A stretch of DNA of 64,000 nt from positions 372,001 to 436,000 of the forward strand of contig JARUPY010000288.1 of NCBI GenBank assembly GCA_029817715.1, given 5' to 3'. The notes beneath the pieces were generated by a model. The model saw nothing but the letters and a program-made list of their open reading frames with translations, had not been told where the DNA came from and searched no databases. Both the position numbers and the translations under genes were made by a program. Below, one piece after another: positions 1 to 10,160 of this stretch. This DNA comes from Melastoma dodecandrum (lineage: Eukaryota; Streptophyta; Magnoliopsida; Myrtales; Melastomataceae). How positions within the stretch are numbered: the first letter of the stretch is position 1; each line of letters opens with the position of its first letter.

Positions 1-2151
1 TAAGAATAATCATAACGGTATCGACTCCCTCAAACCTCTCTTTCCATCAATATCAACACTTCGTAACGGTACCAGGACCACCGAAGTGCGTCCCCAACCC
101 CTCCTCCGGGATCGCCCGGGTAACGGCAGCAGGCACGACCACGAGTGGTCGTCGCCTCCCCATACTCCTCCGACATCACAGTCGGGTAACAACAATTTCA
201 CCGCGCAACAGTGACGAAAAGAACCACACACTCAACCAGGGTCTCATCGCGGCAGAAGATTGAATTATAACGCAGGGTAACGGCTATCCGAAATAGCCTC
301 CACTACCTCAACATGATGCGAGATCGTTCCGAAGTCAGGCACAGAACAGAACGACTGAACTCCCCCACCGTCCAAGTGGAACCCGCGCCACCCCGGGGGC
401 GGAGTTCGGCTCTGTCCCGATCAACTCGTGTCACCGTTCTCTCCCAATCACCCGTTACGTAACCAACATCCTCCTCCGAAGACCCTGGTTCGGCATCCCG
501 AACCCCGTTTCTTTTCCATTCATAAAACGAATCATCCCAACCTCTCATGCCATTGACAGAGCGATCTCATCGTCGACAGAAAAACAAGGCAACACACTTG
601 GGTAAGAAGCAGCGTAACCAACTCCAACAGTTCGCACTTCCACACTCGCAAGAGCACGCCGCATTCACAACTCAATCCACAGGAATTTCCCGCAACATTT
701 TCACAAGCAACTCCGGGAACAAGAGGGAAGGGATGAAACTGTACAACCATGGAGGCCGAGATTCCAGGCGAGTTTCCAAGTGCAGCAACGCAACGAAATC
801 AAGCACGCAAAGCAACCACCCCGATAAACAAATAAATCTGTTCCTCGGCCACGACATCAGCAAAACACCCCGGTAACGACAATGGCGACACAACCAAGAT
901 CGAGGAGGAGAAAACAAGAGACGTCCCGAGTTGACACACAAACTGTAGGCGCAAAGAGACTGACAGTTCTCAAATGCTATATTTCATTTCTATCTCTACT
1001 ACGGAGGACAACAGTGGCATTCACAATCAAACCAGCAAGGGAATTTCTAACAACCCCCAGAACATAGTGGATATATTTCATGTGTCCCATCGTATTCTAA
1101 ATCAGAATAGACACTTCTCCAACCAAACACAGCATAGGAATTCAATCTCATCCCTCCATCATATTGCGTAATCTCGAGGATATCCCAGCAGCCACAGAAT
1201 GAACTAATGGGAATCATCGACTCCATAATGGACTGGGGTGGAATCACTGGCTAATAACATATCCTCTAAACAACTCCAAATCCCAAACTAACTGACCCAG
1301 GAACCCAAACTGCAACAAGGCAATCGAACTTGCAAGAAGAAAGGCAAAAGAGGGAAACAACCAAGGAATCTAAAGCTGTCCTAACTACACCAGAAGTAGA
1401 AACATACCGACTAGTTCAACATGAAACATCATGAGGATTAAAATAGAAATTAGGAACCAAGTAAAAGGCTGAACCTAATAAAAGGAATACCATTTCCTAG
1501 GAACTGACGTCCAAAGACTTGAACCATTGTACGATGGAAGAACCCAGAAAAGAATCACTCAATTACTCTTAAAGATCACCTCGAAATCCCAACAACCGAA
1601 CACAGGAATCGTATGGCTCAACTTCCCTCATTTCAGAGTCAGACAAACACTCCCACGGTAGCCAAGATTCAAGCATCAATAAGGTTCTCAGGGCACAAAA
1701 TCAAACCAAGGACGTAACAGAGCATGGACCCAAGCAAACCCATGGACAAAGTTCACACATCAAACGACAGCAGGGCAACTCAAGGCAAGGAGGACAGAAA
1801 GAAAAGGGGTGAAACGTACTGAGCCGTTGCGAGCCCTTCCAGCCGAGGACTTCCCTCTTCCTTGGCGTCCACGGTTCCTGCTCTGCGCTTCCTCTTCCGG
1901 GGTTTAGCCGCCCTTCTCGCGGCGACAGCGGCCACGGTTGCTCGCAGTCTAAGGCGTAAAGGAGAAATCGGGGAAAGCTGCCCCGTTCCCTCATCGGTTG
2001 ATTTGCAGAGGGAAAATGTGAACCCCAACTCCCTGTCCACGAGACTTCTCCGCTAAGTTTTGGGGTTAAGAACGATCCCCCCCTTCCTCCTCCTCCTGAT
2101 TTGATTTCTAATTATTTTCTTTAATTATAACTACATTTTTGGATCGTTACA
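1..2151. repeat. Long LTR, copy 0 (3' part; window starts inside it)
   Basis: This stretch is repeated almost base for base from 7141 onward (position x matches 7140+x until another element interrupts copy 1). The right end is GGATCGTTACA, followed by GCCAC. The left end of the same repeat, seen at 6756, is TGAAACGACC and is preceded by GCCAC. The ends are therefore near-inverted (TGWAACGAYC), begin TG and end CA, and carry the same 5-bp flank, as expected of an LTR about 2.54 kb long. No primer-binding site or coding domain adjoins either end, so a solo LTR is likely. Short ORFs occur on both strands (for example a basic 64-codon frame at 1862-2056), but they are repeated only because the LTR is repeated and I do not call them genes. 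The LTR family is not identified. Confidence 0.75.
751..1130. repeat. About 380 bp present in LTR copy 0, absent from copy 1
   Basis: Copy 1 jumps at about 15559 from the equivalent of 749 directly to the equivalent of 1131. The bases at the junction (CA) are shared by both sides, which fits a deletion in copy 1 through 2-bp microhomology. An insertion into copy 0 is the alternative, but no terminal repeats or clear target duplication are visible. Confidence 0.7.
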
Positions 2152-2225
2152 GCCACTGCAAATATTATGGCATCGACACCATCCTAATCGCAGAGCAGAC
2201 CTTGAGGACCAACTCATGACAAGTA
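2152..2225 (-). pseudogene. HARBI1-like (ALP1-like nuclease) pseudogene, upstream piece of copy 1
   Basis: Read on the minus strand this gives a run resembling GIATCHELVLKVCSAIRMV, which corresponds to the region just before the MPKYLQWP motif of plant HARBI1-like proteins of the Arabidopsis AT5G12010 type (from memory of that family). Here the frame is kept through AIRMV, whereas copy 2 (17333-18060) has lost one base at the same place. The rest of this gene copy lies at 6108-6755, so the long LTR inserted at the join has separated the two pieces. Confidence 0.7.
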
Positions 2226-2826
2226 GCTATTCCCGACTTCCCTCTGCCCCCACCTCCACCCTTATTATTTTCCTTCTCCTCAACCCTGCCGCACGCGACA
2301 TCTCCCCTATCGCCCTCGCGCTTGCCTTATACTTCTTACGGCGACCATGCAGGTTGGGAAACAACCCAACACAACCACAGCTTCTTTCTGCGATTCGTCT
2401 CGAATCATCACAGGTCCTCCTCTGCAGCCTCATCCCGCTTCACGAGCATCGCTAGCAAATACTAGCAGGATGGTATGCCTTTTTTCCGTAAATTCTTTTT
2501 TAGGTTCAAAGAAAGACATTTTATAATCAAGAAATTGATTTGATAGCAAGAGGGTGATAGGGTTTTCGAATTATCAAATTTAAAATACATCTTCCAAATT
2601 TTATAATGAAAATGGAAGCCACAAAACAAAGGCCAAAATTTATAAAAAAAAAACAATTGTCGTTGTTCTTTTTTTGATTTTAGCATTTAACGTAGTGCCT
2701 TGGGCAAGGTTTTGTGGTCATCTCTTTGTAATTAGTTAGTTATACGAGTTCTGTTTGTCCAGATATTTTAGTCCATAAATGCGAACAATTGCGACGTTGT
2801 TTCATATGCGTGCGCCTCGTCGAGGG
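2152..2826. repeat. Duplicated flank, segment C copy 1
   Basis: Nearly identical to 17981-18673. It starts with GCCAC, the target duplication of the long LTR. Its first roughly 75 bp on the minus strand belong to the HARBI1-like pseudogene described at 6108-6755. The rest encodes no recognised product; a basic minus-strand frame (18055-18399 in the other copy) is open in both copies but resembles nothing I know. Homology stops at 2826, where the dispersed LTR-like repeat begins. Confidence 0.8.
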
Positions 2827-3680
2827 TAATACGTTATTGCGTGCGATCCTCTAGATTTTATATACAAAGGTAGCATAAGTTCATATGCAAAATAAGGTAA
2901 TCGTCTAAAAACGATTTTTAGCCATCAAACGTGAAAGAGTAATGGTCATGAACCACAAACACTATGAATCGATTACTGTGTAATTCAATCTCTTCATTTA
3001 ATCGACATCCTAATTAGTTTGGCGCAAAACACATCTTCACCAAACTAGTCGTTTTATTTGATTACCAAGATATAATAGACTCACTTGAATGTAAAACATT
3101 CCTGCCATGGCCATAGATTTTAAAGTCATTAATATATCTATCAAGTGGCCAGGATGTCAACTATATAATCCAAAAGAGCTATGAATTCTATATTAACTCA
3201 ACACTATTATCTCCGTAGTTTGTCACACACCCAACAATCGTATTAAACTTAATCCGATTAAAGATCGTTTTTAACGACGTCAAAATGCGCGAATTCCATG
3301 CATAGAATAAATGAAGGTCACAAGTCAAGAGATTATTTACATTGGTTCATAAAGAGTATTGACCAATGATGTTTAATATGTGGTATCATCTAAAGCGGGT
3401 CGTGTCCAATATCCCCAATATCTCAGGGTACCATAAGTATAACTTGGATATACTTTCTCTCGGTTTATGTTGACCTTAACTATACTTAGCGATGACCTAG
3501 ATATCCATGTCCCCTGTAGACATCTAATTAAGGACTATTTCATATCAATATACTCATTAGTTTGTGAGATTTTATCATTAATAATTTCACGAGCAGAAAA
3601 GTAAAATAATCAAGGAAAAATACTCGTCTTTATTAATTATTTATACCCAAATACAATAAAGTCCCTTGGTACAAAGGTGC
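2827..3680. repeat. Dispersed LTR-like repeat, copy 1
   Basis: Matches 62885-63721 along its whole length with many substitutions and small indels. The other copy has ends TGTTATGCATGCG...CACTAACA, which form a TGTTA/TAACA inverted pair, so this may be a solo LTR. In this copy the outer bases are eroded (ACGTTATTGCG...CACTAACCC). On the minus strand it contains AATAAAG motifs as in an LTR R region. No coding frame of interest is seen. Confidence 0.6.
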
Positions 3681-3685
3681 ACACA

Positions 3686-3976
3686 CTAACCCTTCATCCC
3701 CTCAGCCCCACCATCCTCCTCATGAAGTTTCGAGTCTCGCGGACGTGGATGAGCCACGGCGATACCCACGACCTTACGGTGATCATTTTCAGCATCACGC
3801 CCAACAACAAACTTCCTCGAGTTGATGCACGGAGGCCCACCCTGGCCCGGCGTGTACGTGCAACCATTCCCTGGTGACGGAACGTTGCCCTTCTGTGCAT
3901 TGTTCGGTGTTATCATGGCGGCGAAGAGCACAACAATCACAACCGCCAGAGCCAATGGTGTGGTCTTGCAACTCAT
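3686..3976 (-). CDS. Small secreted peptide, unknown family
   Basis: A 96-residue minus-strand frame begins MSCKTTPLALAVVIVVLFAA, a clear hydrophobic signal peptide with likely cleavage after PNNA. The mature part is short, Gly/Pro-rich, with two cysteines (GCTYTPGQGGPPC), then a charged tail rich in Arg, Asp and His. A TATATAAATA box lies at 4045-4053, about 70 bases upstream of the ATG, leaving a 5' leader near 40 nt. That supports a genuine transcribed gene. The tail may be out of frame or beyond the true end, because the stop lies at the edge of the dispersed repeat at 2827-3680. I considered RALF-type peptides, but the YISY and four-cysteine pattern is absent. Function is unknown; it probably acts in the apoplast. 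Confidence 0.55.
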   Translation of the reverse strand: MSCKTTPLALAVVIVVLFAAMITPNNAQKGNVPSPGNGCTYTPGQGGPPCINSRKFVVGRDAENDHRKVVGIAVAHPRPRDSKLHEEDGGAEGMKG

Positions 3977-4044
3977 CCTGCCTTCGATTTGTTTTTTATT
4001 TAGTTTATCTGATTTGGTGATTTGGAAATAAGTTTGATGCGAGG

Positions 4045-4053
4045 TATTTATAT
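4045..4053 (-). promoter_or_regulatory. TATA box of the small secreted peptide gene
   Basis: On the minus strand this reads TATATAAATA in a CCCATATAAATACC context. It lies about 70 bases upstream of the ATG at 3976, the normal spacing for a plant core promoter with a short leader. Confidence 0.55.
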
Positions 4054-4059
4054 GGGGGT

Positions 4060-4930
4060 CTAAATTTGTCCGTATTGTATTTTACTTTTGCATTTAATGA
4101 AAATTTCATATCTTTAGTGAAACTTTTTTTTTACCTAATTACAACTTTTCCTATTGAAAAACTTATAAAAGTATAATATGTCTTTTATTGAAAGTTTCAA
4201 AAAGATTCTAGTTATTATGGTTGTTTTTTTATGCAGAAAGTATATATTTTTTATTTGAAAAGAAGTATGGATTAATTTTTATTTCTACCGGAAAAAATCA
4301 TAAAAGATTTTCGTGTTTGGTGAAAATGAAATAATTTTTAAAAATATTAGGAGTTTTTGGATGTATTAGATGTTATCTTTTTTTTTTGGTCCAAAACACT
4401 TATGAATCACATCCATAGACAATGAACCTCTTCCGTCGTCTGGATGATCTTTTTACGGTGTTTTATTATTTTTTTTTTTCGTGCTTTACTTGTGTGTGCA
4501 CATTGCTGCTTTTAGGTGGTGAGTGTGGACTATATGATTGTTACCATATGGGGGTCAGGAATTTTGTTTGCTCTTTATAGACAATGCCGCAAATTGTTGT
4601 CCTTATTGTCGAAACGCAATGATTTTGTCTTCCTTGTGAACCAATGAAAAAGGAAAAGCACCTCCTCCACAACTCAACCTCTCTGCATTTCCACAAATTG
4701 TCTGTCTGTCTGTCTGAGGAAAGGGTTTGACTGAACTGAATTGGGGGGGGGGGATAGTTTCATATTTGTGAAGTGGTAGTTTCATATATCAATGTTGGGG
4801 AGAAGTGGTCCGTACGTAGGGTTTGAATTTCATGTCATCAAAAGTGGATGCACTTCCCAACCTGCGGCGCCAGCTTCTATGTCGAACATTTTGCAAATTC
4901 TTAACCCCTTTTTTTATTACATTGTATATT
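4060..4930. other. AT-rich non-coding stretch
   Basis: The sequence is dominated by A/T runs, with a G run at 4743-4752 and a short TGTC microsatellite near 4698-4716. No coding frame with a recognisable domain is seen. The upstream part (to about 4300) may hold regulatory sequence of the minus-strand peptide gene. Confidence 0.5.
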
Positions 4931-4937
4931 AATTCAG

Positions 4938-5164
4938 ACAGTTGCGGATACTGCCATGGCCCCCGGACAAAACATTGACAAGATCAGGGACATTACGGAT
5001 CCACAACTGTGCTTCACCGAACATGTTGATACTCGTATGGATGACAATATAGCCATTACGGTGAGCACAAAGCACATGTCAAATGATGGGGAATGTCGGA
5101 TTTCAATAGGCCTAGATCACAAGCTTGATAGAGGTCAGCACTGGAGTAAGCGCTTGTTCTTGAA
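4938..5164 (+). pseudogene. Possible orphan exon, product not recognised
   Basis: A pyrimidine-rich tract ending in TTAATTCAG at about 4937 looks like a 3' splice site, and AAG|GTAATTAG at 5164 looks like a 5' splice site. The frame between is open and has protein-like composition (for example MDDNIAITVSTKHM, then ISIGLDHKLDRGQHW). No neighbouring exon is visible on either side: upstream is AT-rich, and downstream the frame soon closes and reaches the duplicated block at 5349. It may be a relic exon of a lost gene. I cannot name the family. Confidence 0.3.
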
Positions 5165-6107
5165 GGTAATTAGACTGCTTTTGATATTTTTCGGATCAGG
5201 CTGGTTGTTTATGAGAACAACCAATATTTATCAGAGATACGAATGGATCAATATCTGAATTTATTTTGTTGAGATAACGTGGACGGGGAAATAAATCCAG
5301 ATAATTAGTTACTAGTAAGAAATGAAATGAAATAGATATGATCTTAATGTACGAATGAATTAAACCTTAAAAGAAAAATATTGGTATAAGAGTTATCACA
5401 ACTAAACATATACATTTTTTTATTTATTAATATGAATTCTCACATTACGGGAATTAAAAGCACTTCAGAGAAAACTCAAAAGATAAGTAAGACACTTTAT
5501 TAAAACAAAAAAAATTATTTATTAGAAAAATCTAGTTTTAAAAATGGGCACATGGCTTAATCAAATCTTTATAAAAGAAAATGTGATCAAATCTCATCAC
5601 TTAATAATCGAGAAAATTTTCAAAATATGGTAAAACTGAAAATAAATTTTTCCCAAACGATTTAGAAGTGGCCTCTATAACGTTTTCTTTAAGTTCACCG
5701 CCATAATTAATCTTACTTTAGATTAAAATAATTATACGTTAAAAATCACTTTACTACCCTTTTACACGACGAAAAGTATTCTCACTTATTGCTCACATAT
5801 AACTTATATATTGATATTTTTTAAGTTAAATTTAACTAGTAACCAATTATAAAAAGGCCAATTATCAATTTATTGTACACTTTGAAATTTTGTCTAATTT
5901 ATCCTACTGTTTGAAAACCTTATTTTCATTATATCCTCAGTTAGTCCTTATTAGGAGCAAGATCTGACGATGACGTATAGGGTATCCGGTGTATTATGCC
6001 GTTTACATAAAATATTTTTCAAATGATAGGATAACCGAAAAAAATACAAAAGTTTATAATAAATTTGATAATTTAACCGGAAAAAAATGCAAAAATCACT
6101 GTAAGAA

Positions 6108-6755
6108 AGCACTTACTGCCATGCAACATGTTGCGATTGAATACTTAGTCTTCATCAAGCTAGCCAATCTGAAAGCAACCTCATGAATTATCTTGTCGTC
6201 CACTACTCAAATTTCAGCGTCTCTTCCATCGCATCGCCTCTCATCTCGCATATTTTATGCAATACGCATCATGCTCATAGCACGACGGGCAAGTCGTGGA
6301 GCTTAATCGCTGTCCTCTTCAACAGAGGACTCCATTCCAAATCTTCTCACTGATTGTGTGTTGTGTCCATATCAAGTGTTGTTGGGTGTAAGGAACAAGC
6401 GACAAATCGAGGACGGGTACCTAGAATTCCCCAGAATCCATTCACCCTTTAGCCTTCCACGCGCCTGTGGGTACATGATGGACTTCTCCAGAACGACATC
6501 CTCAGACATTGACCCAGGCCACCCAATGCATACGTCCATGAACACGCCCTTCGAGTCTACGACGTCTTTGACGGTAATCGAACATGACGTCTTCTAGTTC
6601 CGCTCGGTGTGCCTCTTGTTGAAGAACACAATCACGCTGATCTTCGGGCCAATTATTGGTATGTGTGTGGTATATATAAACCCGACCACATTAGTATCCC
6701 AGATATCGGCTCGAACTCGTCCTTCACTGCTCTGAGACAGTCGTCAGAGGGCCAC
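6108..6755 (-). pseudogene. HARBI1-like (ALP1-like nuclease) pseudogene, main piece of copy 1
   Basis: On the minus strand the three frames together spell pieces typical of plant HARBI1-like DDE proteins: QWPSDD, IYTTHVPIIAPKIS, YFNKRHTERN, VFMDVCIGW and VPYTQQ. Further along, near the 3' end, comes a region resembling KRTEIKLHDLP and CVLHKICEM. Frame changes and stops interrupt it, including a TAG after HTERN that is also present in copy 2, so the gene was already broken before duplication. In family members this domain derives from a PIF/Harbinger transposase. The segment between the WTQH motif and KRTE is much shorter than in the family. It is a dead gene copy, split from its upstream part by the long LTR. 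Confidence 0.75.
6751..6755. repeat. Target duplication GCCAC left of long LTR copy 1
   Basis: GCCAC precedes the LTR start at 6756, and the same five bases follow the LTR end at 2151 (2152-2156). The unoccupied version of the site has one GCCAC at 17981-17985. Confidence 0.75.
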
Positions 6756-7659
6756 TGAAACGACCTACAAAATTTTTCAACTTTAATTAGAAGATTCAAC
6801 CGAAGTTGACCTGTCAAACAGCGGAAACGATAAATTTAGGGTCTTCACCGCGTTGTAAACCTTCGACCAATCCGTTAAGCTTCGCCACGTGTATTCTTTT
6901 TCTCATATCTCTGCACAACTAAAAAAAAATTCCCCAATTAGGGTCAGTGATAATTCGCTGAGTAAGTTCCACCCATGCACAAGCGAAAACAATGAGACCT
7001 CTATACATCCCTAACGTGCATCTCTAAAAATCATTATGCACATGCATTCTCGGAGTGACACAGGAAAAATAGATACCATTAAGATCCGCGCTGCATTCAT
7101 CATGATAAACCATATAACAAACCGTCAAGCTATTCAGTAGTAAGAATAATCATAACGGTATCGACTCCCTCAAACCTCTCTTTCCATCAATATCAACACT
7201 TCGTAACGGTACCAGGACCACCGAAGTGCGTCCCCAACCCCTCCTCCGGGATCGCCCGGGTAACGGCAGCAGGCACGACCGCGAGTGGTCGTCGCCTCCC
7301 CATACTCCTCCGACATCACAGTCGGGTAACAACAATTTCACCGCGCAACAGTGACGAAAAGAACCACACACTCAACCAGGGTCTCATCGCGGCAGAAGAT
7401 TGAATTATAACGCAGGGTAACGGCTATCCGAAATAGCCTCCACTACCTCAACATGATGCGAGATCGTTCCGAAGTCAGGCACAGAACAGAACGACTGAAC
7501 TCCCCCACCGTCCAAGTGGAACCCGCGCCAGCCCGGGGGCGGAGTTCGGTTCTGTCCCGATCAACTCGTGTCACCGTTCTCTCCCAATCACCTGTTACGT
7601 AACCGACATCCTCCTCCGAAGACCCTGGTTCCGCATCCCGAACAAACCCCGTTTCTTTT
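6756..7659. repeat. Long LTR copy 1, 5' part
   Basis: Starts TGAAACGACC right after GCCAC. From 7141 on it matches 1-515 of the window closely. At 7655-7659 the CTTTT that served as target for the chromovirus is reached. The first 385 bp (6756-7140) have no counterpart in the window because copy 0 is cut by the window edge. No gene is seen in it. Confidence 0.75.
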
Positions 7660-8263
7660 TTATACGTGAAAATGACTAGAAAAACTCTTTAGCGAAGCTG
7701 AATCCCCATTAACTCCACTCAACTCCAGAAAAACATCATAAGTTCATACAACTAAACAGAAAACAGTCAAAGCTACTCAATTAACCATCATTTTCAGCTT
7801 ACGACCATATCTGATGCTCCACCCCTAACCCTCCATCTTCATCGTCGTCTCCAACTTCTGCTTCTCCCCAGAAAATATCTTCATTCTTTTTGTTTTTCTC
7901 GTTCTTTAGTCACCACCTTTTATCCCATCCGCGCCCAGCAACAGAATCAGCAACAGACGATTCTGTTGCTGGAGTTTGTTGACAACTTCCCCTTCTTCTC
8001 GCAATAATCCTTCCTCTTTTTCTTTTTTTCTTCAATTTCATCCTTCTCCTTAATTCTCTTATCCCCTTCCTTCGATTCCAAGACCGAGCCCCTCCCATCA
8101 TTCGAGCCCAGCCCCTCCTTCTGCTCCGACAAGCCCAAACCCACCCTTCTCGCGTCCATTGCATCAACGGTCATTCCTACTAGGGTTCCTTCTTGCATTC
8201 CTTCTCCTACGCCACTTCCCGCGCTACTCCCTCCTCTACTGCTTCCTCCTTTTTCTTGTATCA
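7660..8263 (-). repeat. 3' LTR of the chromovirus
   Basis: Matches 14728-15319. It keeps a 12-bp stretch near 7945-7956 that the other LTR lacks. The pol reading frame continues into this LTR and stops at 7947, so the LTR encodes the last roughly 105 residues of the polyprotein. Confidence 0.93.
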
Positions 8264-10148
8264 ATGGCCTCCTCTCGAAATCACCCTTGTCCTTAAGGGT
8301 GATGCCAGGATATTGCTGTTGCAAGTCGTACAGATATTCCCAAGTTGCCTCCCCTTCCGGTTTATTCACCCATTTGACAAGGACCTGGGTCGCAGCACGA
8401 TTTCCTCTTTTAACCATCTTCCGTTGCAAAATGTACTCAGGAGCAGGAGTAGGAGCTTCTTGTGAAGGAGTCGGCAAATGTGGAGAGGTAAGTACACCTG
8501 ACCCCACTGCTTGTTTAAGGAGAGATACATGGAAAGTGTGATGAATCTGTGCTGTAGCTGGTAAGTCCAATTTATAAGTAACCTGACCGATTTTGTCGAT
8601 GATCTTATATGGGCCAAAGTATATAGGTACTAGTTTACCCGGATGCCTCCCATCCACTGAATTCTGTTTGTGTGGCTGCAACTTAACATAGACCCAATCC
8701 CCCACCTTGAACTGTCTATCCGACCTCTTCTGATTAGCTAATTGCTGCATCCTGTTCTGTGCTCGGTGGATATGAAACTTTAGGAGCTGAATCATTTCCT
8801 CTCTGTTAGTAAGTTCCTGATCTACTATCCTGTGAATTGAGGTCCCTCTAATATATGGGAGATGAATAGGAGGGTCATACTTGTATAGAGCCTGAAAAGG
8901 AGACATATGGATAGTAGAGTGATGCGTGGTATTGTACCACCATTCCGCTAAAGGCAGCCACTTACTCCATTGAGTAGGACAGTCGGCACACATACACCTC
9001 AAATAGGTTTCCAAACACCTATTAACGACTTCCGTTTGACCATCCGTTTGAGGATGGTAAGCCGTTGACAACCTTAAATCCACTCCTTGTAGCCTGAATA
9101 GTTCCTGCCAGAAATCACTAAGAAAGATACTGTCTCTGTCACTTGTAATAGTCTGTGGCAGTCCGTGTAGTTTAAACACGGTGTTTAGGAAGAGTTCAGC
9201 CACCTTACTTGCTGTATAGGGATGATGAAGGGCCATGAAGTGAGCGTATTTGGTTAGCCTATCCACCACCACCATAATAACTTCCTTTCCCATTGACTTA
9301 GGCAGTCCAATTATAAAATCCATAGTGATGTCCGTCCAGATTGCAGAGGGAATGGGCAAGGGTTGCAATAATCCCGGTGAAGCTGCCAAATCATATTTGC
9401 ATCGTTGACATGTTGCGCAGGCTTTAATAAAAGTGCGAACCTGTTGTTCCAGTCCTTTCCAATAGCAAAAGCTAGCTATCCTCTTAGTAGTTCCATGGAC
9501 ACCCGAATGACCACCCGTGGCAGAGGCGTGAAAAGTTTTAATGATTTGGTTGCGTAGCTCCATGTCATCGCCTACCACCAGTTTCCCCCTTCGCAATAGT
9601 AACCCTTGTTTGAACTCAAAAACTGACGTGTCACCCTTCTGTACCCTTTGGATAACCTGTTGTAAATAATGGTCTCGTTGCCAGCTACCCCGTATAGCAT
9701 CTAGTAGAGTTCCCTGATGCAATTCAACCATTATAGACATTGTTTCAGCCCCTGGAATTCGAGAAAGGGCGTCGGCTACTACATTCTCCTTGCCCTTCTT
9801 ATAACTGATCTCATAATCATACCTCAACAGCTTGGTCAGCCACCTAAATTGCATTTCGTTGTGCAATTTCTGCTCCAATAGAAACTTTAGGCTCTGATGA
9901 TCGGTTTTGATTAGAAAACGCCTCCCGATAAGATAGTGTCGCCATTTCTCCACCGCATAGACAATTGATAACAATTTTTTTTCATAGACTGACAAACTCA
10001 AATGCTTCGGAGCCAATGCTTTACTAATAAAAGCAATAGGACGGCCCTTTTGCATTAGTACCGCACCTATTCCCATGTGACTTGCATCAGTCTCCACCAC
10101 CAATTGCTGGTTGAAATCAGGAAGCGCCAGAGTTGGAGTAGTTATCAT
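7947..10148 (-). pseudogene. pol: Chromovirus pol: RNase H, integrase, chromodomain (part of broken gag-pol)
   Basis: A 733-residue open frame. RNase H begins at once (VVETDASHMGIGAVLMQ). Next comes the integrase zinc-binding HHCC region (HASATGGHSGVHG, then CATCQRC) and the DDE core, with D in MDFIIGLP, D in ITSDRDSIF, and E in the QTDGQTEVVNR region. After the conserved HHTFHVSLLK block comes a chromodomain around residues 575-620 (ILQRKMVKRG, LVKWVNKP, ATWEYLYDL), which in this clade targets integration to marked chromatin. The C-terminal 105 residues are read from the 3' LTR and are rich in Lys, Glu and Gly. The frame itself is intact, but it is cut off from RT by a stop at 10161-10163. 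Confidence 0.93.
8264..8277 (-). other. Polypurine tract of the chromovirus
   Basis: On the minus strand GAGAGGAGGCCAT directly precedes the TGATAC start of the 3' LTR, the position where plus-strand DNA synthesis is primed. It also lies inside the open pol frame. Confidence 0.6.
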
Positions 10149-10160
10149 TGCCTCTTTCAG

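Larger units (their letters stand above)
5349..6755. repeat. Duplicated flank, segment B copy 1
   Basis: Matches 16552-17985 with small indels and scattered substitutions. It ends with GCCAC at 6751-6755, directly abutting the TG of the long LTR at 6756. In the second copy the equivalent bases run straight on into segment C without an LTR, so 17981-17985 shows the empty site. The block carries the larger part of the HARBI1-like pseudogene near its right end; the rest is AT-rich non-coding DNA. Confidence 0.85.

Noticed and set aside
10..231. 73-residue minus-strand frame identical at 7150-7371
   Set aside because: Same cause: duplicated LTR DNA, with no independent coding evidence.
1780..2056. 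Overlapping frames on both strands, repeated at 16209-16485, looking like a conserved protein
   Set aside because: The conservation is explained by the two long-LTR copies being near identical in all frames. Composition is low-complexity Arg/Ala, and there is no promoter or known domain.
3686..3976. RALF-type signalling peptide
   Set aside because: It has a signal peptide, but the conserved YISY start and the four-cysteine spacing of RALF are absent.
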